The notes below the pieces were generated by a model. That model did no database searches, was not told where the DNA came from, and saw only the letters and a program-made list of their open reading frames with translations. Of a stretch of 8,752 nucleotides of DNA, positions 1 through 6,237 are shown one piece after another. Origin of the DNA: Abditibacteriota bacterium (GTDB taxonomy: Bacteria; Armatimonadota; UBA5829); contig JAGDAG010000295.1 in the NCBI GenBank assembly GCA_017959625.1, positions 1 through 8,752 on the forward strand, read 5' to 3'. A program made the translations under genes and the position numbers. Within the stretch, counting starts at the first letter, position 1. Each line of letters starts with the position of its first letter.

Positions 1-1256
1 GAAGCGTGATGCTTGCGCCGCTTTATATAGGTCTCGGCGGTGTCGGTCATCATTTTTATCACAGCCGGGTCTTCCGAGGGGTAGTTCACTATGGCGGAGG
101 AGCTTTGGGGAAACTCCTGCCATACCATTATCCCCGCCCGGTCGCACAGGTCGTAAAAAATCTCTCTTTCCAGGATGGCGCCGCCCCACACCCGGAATAT
201 ATTGACTCCCAAAGACTTGTAGAGGTCTATGAGCTCCCTGTAAATATCCTCGGTGACGTCGGCAAAATCGTGCAGAGGCGGCACCCAGTTGACTCCCTGC
301 AGAAAAACAGGTTCGCCGTTGACGCAGCAGAGCCAGGTGTCCGCGGTTTCGGGGGCTCCCTGCGTGCGCCGCCATTCTATGCTGCGGAAGCCCACGGTTC
401 TTGAGAATTCGTCGAGGGTCTCCCCCTCCGGGGAGGTGACGGAAACGAACAGTTCGTACAGGGCCGCTTCCCCCGTTCCGTTGGGCTGCCAGGGCTCGAC
501 CTTCAGGCCTTCCCACTCAAGGGCAAAGCTGTCGCCGTTTATGAGCAATGTTTCCTCTTTTACGGTGCCGTTTTCCGAACAGAGCTGAACGAAGGCTGTG
601 CCTCCGGAAGGGCCGGTCAGGCGGCAGTTGAGCTTCAGGCTTCCTTTTCCTTCGCTGCAGCCGGTCTCTATATCCGCCCATTCCGTTTCTTCGCCGTCCC
701 GCTCCGTGAGGGTGACGCTGTCCCAGACGCCTGTCTGCACCAGGCGGCAGGTCCAGTCCCAGGTGTAGTAGTATCTGGGCTTTCCGCAGGTCATCTCACT
801 TGTCTTGCCGAAGCAGCCCAGCCACCAGGGGTTTGCGGTGAAAACGATCCTCAGCCTGCGGTCCTTTCCCGCTTCCGCATACTCGCTTATATCCACGCTG
901 TAGTTCTGCAGGCTGTTGGCAAAGGAAAACACCTTGCGGTCGTCCAGGTATATCTCGCCGGCGTGATCCAGCCCCTCAAAGTTGAGAAATGCGTGTTTTT
1001 TTCCGGTGAAATACTCCCCGGGGACGGTAGTCTCGAATATCCAGTGCCGGTGCTCTATCCACTCGATCTTCCGGTAGTTTTCCCCCGGGAGCCAGTCTTC
1101 GATGATCCCTGCGTCCAGAAGGGCCTTCTGCACCGAACAGGGTATGCGGCACTCCACCGGCGGCATGTCGGGTTTTCCGAAGGGCACCCGCCAGCTTTCC
1201 GGCAGATAGGGGGTGAGGGTCCAGCGAAGCCTGCCGAGATCGTACGTTTTTTTCAC
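1..1256 (-). CDS. GH2 beta-mannosidase-like glycoside hydrolase, 3' end cut by window edge
   Basis: N-terminal 418 residues of a family 2 glycoside hydrolase, closest in pattern to beta-mannosidases, which remove terminal beta-mannose from oligosaccharides. The N-terminal sugar-binding-like domain has the family layout: CSVQKALLDAGIIEDW at about residues 40-55, the RHWIFETTVP strand (70-79) and YTWDWTC (164-170). An Ig-like sandwich follows. The TIM barrel opens at GVNWVPPLHDF (321-331), with the signature FRVWGGAILE (354-363) and FYDLCDRAGIMVWQEF (367-382). The frame leaves the window about a dozen residues before the expected catalytic Asn-Glu, so activity cannot be judged. Family members are usually about 800 residues, so roughly half is missing. 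No signal peptide is seen, so it is probably cytoplasmic. The GTG start is chosen because the in-frame codon before it is the stop of the upstream gene and the GH2 homology begins at once. A beta-galactosidase- or glucuronidase-like specificity is not excluded. The family call is firm; the substrate is inferred. Confidence 0.9.
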   Translation of the reverse strand, partial: MKKTYDLGRLRWTLTPYLPESWRVPFGKPDMPPVECRIPCSVQKALLDAGIIEDWLPGENYRKIEWIEHRHWIFETTVPGEYFTGKKHAFLNFEGLDHAGEIYLDDRKVFSFANSLQNYSVDISEYAEAGKDRRLRIVFTANPWWLGCFGKTSEMTCGKPRYYYTWDWTCRLVQTGVWDSVTLTERDGEETEWADIETGCSEGKGSLKLNCRLTGPSGGTAFVQLCSENGTVKEETLLINGDSFALEWEGLKVEPWQPNGTGEAALYELFVSVTSPEGETLDEFSRTVGFRSIEWRRTQGAPETADTWLCCVNGEPVFLQGVNWVPPLHDFADVTEDIYRELIDLYKSLGVNIFRVWGGAILEREIFYDLCDRAGIMVWQEFPQSSSAIVNYPSEDPAVIKMMTDTAETYIKRRKHHA

Positions 1257-1274
1257 TTATTCCACTTCCTCTGC
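1254..1274 (-). promoter_or_regulatory. RBS and stop/start junction for the GH2 gene
   Basis: Read on the minus strand, an AGAGGA purine run lies inside the last codons of the DUF362 gene. It sits about 10 bases before the GTG start of the GH2 gene, and a second weaker GGA lies closer. The upstream TAA stop touches the GTG with no gap and in the same reading frame. Translation of the GH2 gene is therefore probably by coupling or re-initiation of terminating ribosomes. This junction supports GTG as the start. Confidence 0.6.
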
Positions 1275-2345
1275 GCTGTAGCTCATTTCGCCCAGCCCCA
1301 GCTTTTCCGCTTCTTCGCATTGCAGATAGGGGTTTTTGCCGTGGATCTTTTCCAGCAGGTGGCAGTCCTTGTCCTGGAGCGTCATCTGCTCCGGCAGCGA
1401 AGAAGGGATATAGTTTTCCGTTTTTATGCTGTCTATAGACGCAGTTTCCACCGACACTATGTCCTCGCCGGCAAAGATGCCGATATCCGGCACCAGCGAG
1501 GGGGAACTGAAGCCCCAGCAGTCGCAGAAGGGGGTGATGTCGCGCATAAAGTTGATGAAAAGCGTATTGCCCGGCTCAAACTGATCCAGACACGCCTTTG
1601 TCACTCTTGCCATACCGCTCTGGAAGGCCCGCATGCTTTCGATGCCCACCTTTATGGCTTCGGCAGGGCAGGAAAGGGTGCAGTGCATGCAGTAGCGGCA
1701 GCTGTGGAGATCCAGATGCAGGTTCCCGCCGCCGTCAAAGGAAATGGCGCCTGCGGGGCAGTTGGTGGCGCAGAAGCGGCAGTGGGTGCATTTGTCTTTG
1801 TCCCAGGTCACTTCGCCCTCCTGGAGCTTGTGTATCTTGCCTCTGGTGGCGTAGGAAACGTTGCCCATGCCTATGTTTTTGATGGCTCCGCCGAAGCCGC
1901 ACATGCCGTGGCCTTTTCCGTGGGAAAACACTATCATGGCGTCGGCGTTCACTATCTCGCCGCAAAGCTCCGCGGTATCAAGGCAGCCGTAGCCTATGGG
2001 AACTGTTTTGTAAAAGCTTTCCGTGGCTCCCTGGGCGCTCACCACCGGGCAGCCTATGGTCTCTTCGGTATAGCCCCGGTCCTTTGCCGTGGGCACCGCG
2101 CTTCCGCCGTCGCACACGAAGGGGCGTCCCCCCGCCGCCTTTATTTTTTTGACCAGTATCCCCATGAACAAAACCGGGATGGTGGTATAGCCCAGGTGGC
2201 CTCCCAGGTGTACCTTTATCGCCACACGCTTTCCTTCGAAGCGTTTCATATCCAGCCTGTCCAGCATCCTCATGAATTTTGCGGGCAGGGAATAGTCGGG
2301 GCTCAGCTTTTTCAGCCGGGCGTCTGCAAAGTATATGTTGCTCAT
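1257..2345 (-). CDS. DUF362 protein with two 4Fe-4S ferredoxin clusters
   Basis: A 362-residue protein combining the DUF362 fold with an inserted bacterial-type ferredoxin pair. The DUF362 part shows VAIKVHLGGHLGYTTIP (41-57) and the conserved stretch SHGKGHGMCGFGGAIKNIG (141-159). The two cluster motifs are C186-x2-C189-x2-C192-x3-C196-P and C216-x2-C219-x2-C222-x3-C226-P, each complete for one 4Fe-4S cluster. Further cysteines (C274, C276, C328, C343) lie in the C-terminal part. No signal peptide or membrane segment is seen, so it is a cytoplasmic electron-transfer or redox protein. The reaction catalysed by DUF362 is not known to me. The ATG at 2345 is preferred to the TTG six codons upstream, because AAAGGAGA sits 5 bases before the ATG and overlaps the TTG start. 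It lies between a Gfo/Idh/MocA dehydrogenase and a GH2 enzyme in one operon, an unusual place for a ferredoxin. Confidence 0.92.
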   Translation of the reverse strand: MSNIYFADARLKKLSPDYSLPAKFMRMLDRLDMKRFEGKRVAIKVHLGGHLGYTTIPVLFMGILVKKIKAAGGRPFVCDGGSAVPTAKDRGYTEETIGCPVVSAQGATESFYKTVPIGYGCLDTAELCGEIVNADAMIVFSHGKGHGMCGFGGAIKNIGMGNVSYATRGKIHKLQEGEVTWDKDKCTHCRFCATNCPAGAISFDGGGNLHLDLHSCRYCMHCTLSCPAEAIKVGIESMRAFQSGMARVTKACLDQFEPGNTLFINFMRDITPFCDCWGFSSPSLVPDIGIFAGEDIVSVETASIDSIKTENYIPSSLPEQMTLQDKDCHLLEKIHGKNPYLQCEEAEKLGLGEMSYSAEEVE

Positions 2346-2368
2346 CGTTGTCTCCTTTTGCAAGTTTT

Positions 2369-2395
2369 TTTGCGGCAGGCAGGGCCTGCCGCAAA
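2369..2395. other. perfect 12-bp intercistronic hairpin
   Basis: TTTGCGGCAGGC at 2369-2380 and GCCTGCCGCAAA at 2384-2395 are perfect reverse complements around a 3-base loop. The hairpin lies in the 66-base gap between the Gfo/Idh/MocA and DUF362 genes, about 11 bases upstream of the AAAGGAG Shine-Dalgarno site of the latter. On the minus-strand transcript it is followed by a run of A, not U, so it is not an intrinsic terminator for this operon. It may instead protect or punctuate the mRNA between cistrons, or set relative expression of the two genes. On the plus strand the nearest T-run is separated from the stem, and there is no plus gene to terminate. Confidence 0.7.
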
Positions 2396-2411
2396 CGGTT
2401 TTTATTGGGGC

Positions 2412-3446
2412 TTATTTGTATTGCGCTTTCATGGCGTGTCCCGCGGCGGCGCTTTTGGCCGCCAGGTCCAGGATGTGGATGGGCCGCCTGGCGAATTCGC
2501 CGGTGACTATCAGCTTGTCCTCGCCCATAAGGGCGTCGGATACGTTTTTGTAGTAGGCTGCCCAGTCCGTAGGCATATTCTCGCCTTCCATGGTGATCTT
2601 CTCGCCGCCTATGTGCTTGATTATTTTGTAGCCCTTGAAGTCCATGAGATAGGTGCCTTCGGTGCCGGTGATGCACATAAGGGCCGGCTTGGGGCCGCCG
2701 TCCAGCTGGGAGATAGTCAGGGTGGAATAAGTGCCGTTGTCATAGCGCACTACTATGAAGCCTTCGTCGTCGTTGGTGTCGTCCTTCCAGACTGTCTTGT
2801 CGTTCCAGTAGCCTGCGTGCTTGTAGCCGGATACCTCGTCTATGCCCGCGTTCATGATCTGCAGGGTGTATTCCAGGATATGCACGCCCCAGTCGTAGGT
2901 GTTGCCGCCGGAAATGGTGCGGGAGGTGCGCCACCAGTCGCCGGGGTTCTTGTAGCAGGCCATATTGGCGTTCACCTTGTAAACGTCGCCGATCACCTTT
3001 TCCTTCAGCACCTTCTGCACGGCGGTAAGGATATGGCCGTCCCAGTGCCTGTTGTGATAGGTGGAGAGCAGCACCCCCTGCTTTTTGGCCTCTTCGATAA
3101 TGGCCGTGCACTCTTCGGTGGTGATGGTAAAGGGCTTTTCGGTGATAACGTTCTTGCCCGCCTTCAGGGCCTGCATGGCCAGCTCGTAATGGCTGTTGTG
3201 GGGGGTGATGACCACCACCACGTCGCAGGCGTCGTCCGCCAGCATGTCTGTGGCGTTGGAGTAGGTCTTGATGCCGGGAAAGTCTTCTGCGCCCGCCTTG
3301 GTCCTTTCGGGGTCTATGTCGCAGATGGCCGTGGGGGTCATGCCCCCCGCTTCTCTCGCCTGTGTGAGATGGGTCCGGCCCATCATGAAGGATGCGCCGT
3401 AGCCGATAACGCCTATGCGTATATCCGCTCGATTTTTGAATTCCAT
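2412..3446 (-). CDS. Gfo/Idh/MocA-family NAD(P)-dependent oxidoreductase
   Basis: A complete 344-residue member of the glucose-fructose oxidoreductase / inositol dehydrogenase / MocA family, at the usual length. The N-terminal Rossmann fold binds NAD(P): IGVIGYGASFMMG (11-23), with the acidic residue for the ribose in ICDIDPE (41-47). TPHNSHYELAMQALKAGKNV (81-100) leads to the hallmark EKP (103-105), whose lysine takes part in catalysis in characterised members. The C-terminal sheet domain carries the substrate-site pattern YDWGVHILEY (184-193), with D185 and H189. There is no signal peptide, so it is cytoplasmic, unlike the Tat-exported members. The start has a GGAG site 6 bases upstream and a promoter about 35 bases upstream. 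It is first in the operon with the DUF362 ferredoxin and GH2 enzyme. It probably oxidises or reduces a sugar, sugar acid or inositol-type compound; the exact substrate cannot be read from sequence. Confidence 0.93.
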   Translation of the reverse strand: MEFKNRADIRIGVIGYGASFMMGRTHLTQAREAGGMTPTAICDIDPERTKAGAEDFPGIKTYSNATDMLADDACDVVVVITPHNSHYELAMQALKAGKNVITEKPFTITTEECTAIIEEAKKQGVLLSTYHNRHWDGHILTAVQKVLKEKVIGDVYKVNANMACYKNPGDWWRTSRTISGGNTYDWGVHILEYTLQIMNAGIDEVSGYKHAGYWNDKTVWKDDTNDDEGFIVVRYDNGTYSTLTISQLDGGPKPALMCITGTEGTYLMDFKGYKIIKHIGGEKITMEGENMPTDWAAYYKNVSDALMGEDKLIVTGEFARRPIHILDLAAKSAAAGHAMKAQYK

Positions 3447-3480
3447 GGTTTTCTCCGTAATAAAGTTTTCGGTTATATTT

Positions 3481-3489
3481 ATTATAGCA
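3481..3489 (-). promoter_or_regulatory. extended -10 promoter of the Gfo-DUF362-GH2 operon
   Basis: On the minus strand the sequence reads TGCTATAAT, a perfect -10 hexamer with the extended TGn element. The -35 region at 16-18 bases' spacing matches the consensus at only about three of six positions, as is common for extended -10 promoters. The predicted start of transcription near 3474 leaves a leader of under 30 bases before the ATG at 3446. The rest of the 133-base gap to the beta-helix gene shows no further clear element. Confidence 0.7.
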
Positions 3490-3579
3490 TTTTTCCGGTA
3501 CGTTTGCAGGCTTTTCCGCGGATATTTTGTCTTTCCGCGCCGCTTTACGGGGCCGCCTTCATATCTTCCGGTCCCCCGG

Positions 3580-4647
3580 CTATTTTTTCACCCTTTCGCC
3601 GGTGATGTTGTCCTTTATTATGTGTTTCCCGTTTTTGTCATATACCACCGGCATCTGGGTGAAGTGCCTGAAAATATTGTCTTTTATTATCCATTCCCTG
3701 CAGGTGTCGGACAAAAACAGGGCGTTGCGGGACGCCGTTTCCAGATGGTTCCAGCTGAAAAGCTGGTTGTTTGTAAAGGTTATGTTGTTGGCGTTGAAGG
3801 CCGCCACCTGGTCCGCCGCCCCGAAATTGTTTTTGGAATTGGTGTGTATGGTGTTGCCGGTTATTATATCATATGACGTCTCGCCGTTCTCGTCTCCTAT
3901 CTGCAGGCCGCAGGACCGCGATTCCTCGAAACGGTTGTTTTCTATGCGGTCAAAGTTTGACCCGGAGCCCAGGACGAGCCCCTTGCCGTTGTCCCAGTGA
4001 TAGTTCATGGTGTAGGTCCCGGCGCTGCAGCCGTCCAGGAAGCAGCCGGACAGGGGCGTGCATTCCGCCGAGCCGCCGAACTGGTTGCCGATGATATGGA
4101 AATCGTTTGAGGCGGAGGCGTAAAGCTGGTGGCTTTTATTGTTCTGGAACCAGCAGCGGATCACCGTGTTTGAAGATTGAGGGTTCTTCCTGTCGCCTTC
4201 GAACCTGAGCCCGCTCTGGGCAAAGCCCGTCAGCCTGCAGCCTTCCACGGTGACGCAGCCGCACCGGTTGCCCGCCTTGTCGGCCGTGAACACTATCCCC
4301 GAGCTGACGTCGGCCTTGGGGTCCCCTTCCAGAACGAGGTCCCTTATGGTGTCGTGCCAGCAGTTCCCTTCAAACAGAAACAGGTCGCCGTTCCCTTCTT
4401 TTTTTATCACCGTGGAAGCGCCGGCCCCTTCTATGGTGAGAAAAGACGTCCCGGAAAAGGAAAGAGTTTCCTTTATCACGTATTCTCCCGGCATAAGCGT
4501 TATCTTTCCCCCGGTCCACGGAAGGCTTTTCACCGCCTCTTTCAGTTCCTCCGCCGTGGAAACGGAGTATTCCCGGGGGGCGGGGCGGTCCTGGGCAAAA
4601 CAGACGGCGGAAAGCATGGCAAGCAAAAGCAGGATAGTGATTTTCAT
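3580..4647 (-). CDS. secreted right-handed parallel beta-helix protein
   Basis: A complete 355-residue protein of the pectate-lyase-like / NosD-like beta-helix class. Residues 1-18 (MKITILLLLAMLSAVCFA) form a signal peptide, with cleavage likely after A18. C16 does not sit in a proper lipobox, so it is probably not a lipoprotein. The mature chain starts with a cap-like segment (ELKEAVKSLPWTGGKITLMPG, 34-54), typical of enzymes that begin with a solenoid cap. Degenerate coils follow, each ending in a turn of the N-x-F or N-x-I type: IIGNQF (185-190), IENNRF (235-240), ITGNTI (262-267), FTNNQLF (291-297), IKDNIF (321-326) and IKDNIT (344-349). No lyase catalytic triad is obvious. The mature part holds ten cysteines, unusual for this fold. 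It has its own promoter and a weak AAGG ribosome site. The role is probably glycan binding or cleavage outside the cell; the substrate is unknown. Confidence 0.85.
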   Translation of the reverse strand: MKITILLLLAMLSAVCFAQDRPAPREYSVSTAEELKEAVKSLPWTGGKITLMPGEYVIKETLSFSGTSFLTIEGAGASTVIKKEGNGDLFLFEGNCWHDTIRDLVLEGDPKADVSSGIVFTADKAGNRCGCVTVEGCRLTGFAQSGLRFEGDRKNPQSSNTVIRCWFQNNKSHQLYASASNDFHIIGNQFGGSAECTPLSGCFLDGCSAGTYTMNYHWDNGKGLVLGSGSNFDRIENNRFEESRSCGLQIGDENGETSYDIITGNTIHTNSKNNFGAADQVAAFNANNITFTNNQLFSWNHLETASRNALFLSDTCREWIIKDNIFRHFTQMPVVYDKNGKHIIKDNITGERVKK

Positions 4648-4679
4648 AATACGCGACCTTATGGTTATTTCTTATACAC

Positions 4680-4708
4680 ATTATAGCACATGGCGCTTTT
4701 CAAGTAAA
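4680..4708 (-). promoter_or_regulatory. promoter of the beta-helix gene
   Basis: Minus-strand reading gives a -35 box TTTACT (4703-4708, four of six matches to TTGACA). A 17-base spacer and a perfect TATAAT (4680-4685) follow, with an extended TGn immediately upstream of the hexamer. Transcription should start near 4673, leaving a leader of about 26 bases before the ATG at 4647. Confidence 0.75.
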
Positions 4709-4737
4709 GTGACAAAGCCCCGCTTTTATAGTATAAT
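4709..4737 (+). promoter_or_regulatory. promoter of the flippase-SNF2-SGNH operon
   Basis: GTGACA at 4709-4714 (five of six matches to the -35 consensus), a 17-base spacer and a perfect TATAAT at 4732-4737. Transcription should start near 4744, giving a leader of about 25 bases before the ATG at 4769. Its -35 box directly touches the -35 box of the divergent beta-helix promoter. Confidence 0.8.
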
Positions 4738-4768
4738 AGATATGTAGCGGATTTTTATCGGGACGGTT

Positions 4769-6235
4769 ATGAAAGACATCAAGGGAAAAGCCAAATCGGG
4801 CTTTATTTACAAATTTGCCGAACGGGCGGGGGCTCAGGGGATGAGCTTCGTTATCTCTATGATCCTGGCCCGTTTGCTGCTCCCCCGGGAATACGGGGTG
4901 GTGGCTATGGTCCTGGTGTTCATCAGTATCTGCGACGTTTTCGTGATGAGCGGCTTCGGCAAATCCCTCATCGCCAAAAAAAACGCCGACAATCTGGATT
5001 TTTCTACCTGCCTTTGGTTCAGCCTGGGTATCTCGGCGGTGATCTACGCCGCCGTGTTTTTCGCCGCTCCTTTGATCGCCGCCTTTTATGACGAAGAGAT
5101 GCTCGTTCCGGTGGTGAGGGTCATGGCCCTGAAGCTGCCCGTGACGGCCCTTTCCTGCGTTCAGGAATCCTACACCTCCAAAAACATGCTGTTCAGGAAG
5201 TTCTTTTATTCCACCCTGACGGGCACCCTTTCTTCGGGAGTCATCTCCATTACCATGGCTTATATGGGCTTCGGCGTCTGGGCCCTTGTGTGCCAGAACA
5301 TTTCCAGGGCGGTGATAAACGCCGTGGTTCTGTGGTTCATAGTGGGCTGGCGCCCGCGGCCGGTGTTTTCCTTTGAAAGGCTGAAAGGGATCTATGACTA
5401 CGGCTGGAAGATACTCGTCATCGGGCTTATAGACACAGTCCACAGCCAGCTGCGCAACCTTATAATCGGCAAACGCTATACCGCCCAGGATCTGGCTTTT
5501 TACAGCAAGGGGCATCAGTTTCCGCATACCGGTATGATGCTCATAGAAGCCACCATAAACGGAGTGCTTTTTCCCGCCCTTTCCCACGTTCAGGACGACA
5601 GGAAACAGATGCGGGAGATAACCCGGCGGATAATACGGGTCTCCGGCTACGTCGCCTTTCCCGTGATGATCGGCCTCGGGGTCATGGCAAAGCCTTTGGT
5701 TTTGCTGATCCTCACCGAAAAATGGCTGGAGTGCGCCGTGTATCTGCAGATAACCTGCCTGGCGCTTTTGTTCAGGCCCCTGCAGTTCATAAACAACAGC
5801 GTGATCCTGGCCAGCGGCAACAGCGCCCTTCTGCTGAAGCTGGACCTTCTGAAAAAGGCCGTGAGCATCCTTTTCCTTGCCGTCAGCATGTTTTTCGGGG
5901 TCATCTGGGTGGCGTGGTCGCTGGTGGCCGCCAACTTTTTTGCCGTGGTGGTCAACATCGCTCCCAACAGAAAAATTCTGGATTACGGCTATATCAGGCA
6001 GATAAAGGACGTGGGGATGAGCCTTGTGATGTCGGTCATTATGGGCGGGTGTATGTACGTCCCGCTGCTTTTTGGCCTGAATTGCGGCGTCACCATCCTG
6101 CTTCAGACGGCGGTGGGCGCCGGCGTTTATCTGTTGCTGACGAAGCTTACGAAAGACGACAGCCTGGAATATATCATAAAAAACGTCCATCTTCTGGCCA
6201 GGGGCAGAAGAAAAGAAAAACAGCAGGGGAGTTAA
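4769..6235 (+). CDS. Wzx/WzxC-like polysaccharide flippase
   Basis: A complete 488-residue inner-membrane protein of the MOP exporter superfamily (Polysacc_synt type), at usual length. These proteins flip lipid-linked oligosaccharide repeat units across the cytoplasmic membrane for O-antigen, capsule or exopolysaccharide assembly. The sequence shows repeated hydrophobic segments, for example at about residues 24-38, 44-61, 82-105, 155-175, 180-193, 296-314, 364-395 and 417-460. It also has the family N-terminal pattern ARLLLPREYGVVAMV (34-48). The mid-protein stretch with IIGKRYTAQDLAFYSKGHQ (232-250) and the region LFRPLQFINNSVILASG (334-350) are typical of the WzxC/TuaB-like branch. The C-terminus is basic and probably cytoplasmic. 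The ribosome site is modest (GGGACGG before the ATG). It is first in an operon with an SNF2 ATPase 2 bases downstream. No glycosyltransferase or polymerase gene is in the window. The family is clear; the glycan moved is unknown. Confidence 0.92.
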   Translation: MKDIKGKAKSGFIYKFAERAGAQGMSFVISMILARLLLPREYGVVAMVLVFISICDVFVMSGFGKSLIAKKNADNLDFSTCLWFSLGISAVIYAAVFFAAPLIAAFYDEEMLVPVVRVMALKLPVTALSCVQESYTSKNMLFRKFFYSTLTGTLSSGVISITMAYMGFGVWALVCQNISRAVINAVVLWFIVGWRPRPVFSFERLKGIYDYGWKILVIGLIDTVHSQLRNLIIGKRYTAQDLAFYSKGHQFPHTGMMLIEATINGVLFPALSHVQDDRKQMREITRRIIRVSGYVAFPVMIGLGVMAKPLVLLILTEKWLECAVYLQITCLALLFRPLQFINNSVILASGNSALLLKLDLLKKAVSILFLAVSMFFGVIWVAWSLVAANFFAVVVNIAPNRKILDYGYIRQIKDVGMSLVMSVIMGGCMYVPLLFGLNCGVTILLQTAVGAGVYLLLTKLTKDDSLEYIIKNVHLLARGRRKEKQQGS

Positions 6236-6237
6236 AT

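Noticed and set aside
2346..2363. A TTG start six codons upstream for the DUF362 gene.
   Set aside because: This stretch contains the AAAGGAGA ribosome site of the ATG at 2345, so it is leader and not coding.
3517..3539. A CGCGGA/TCCGCG inverted repeat downstream of the beta-helix gene as a terminator.
   Set aside because: The stem is only 6 bp with an 11-base loop and no U-run follows on the minus strand.
963..3605. An 880-codon open frame on the plus strand.
   Set aside because: It runs antisense to three well-supported genes, has no recognisable domain or ribosome site, and its composition (rich in His, Val, Gly, Ala) is that of the reverse frame of GC-rich coding DNA.
5722..6237. A 172-codon upstream extension of the SNF2 reading frame.
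   Set aside because: It lies wholly within the flippase gene in another frame; the ATG at 6238 has a strong Shine-Dalgarno site and correct operon spacing.
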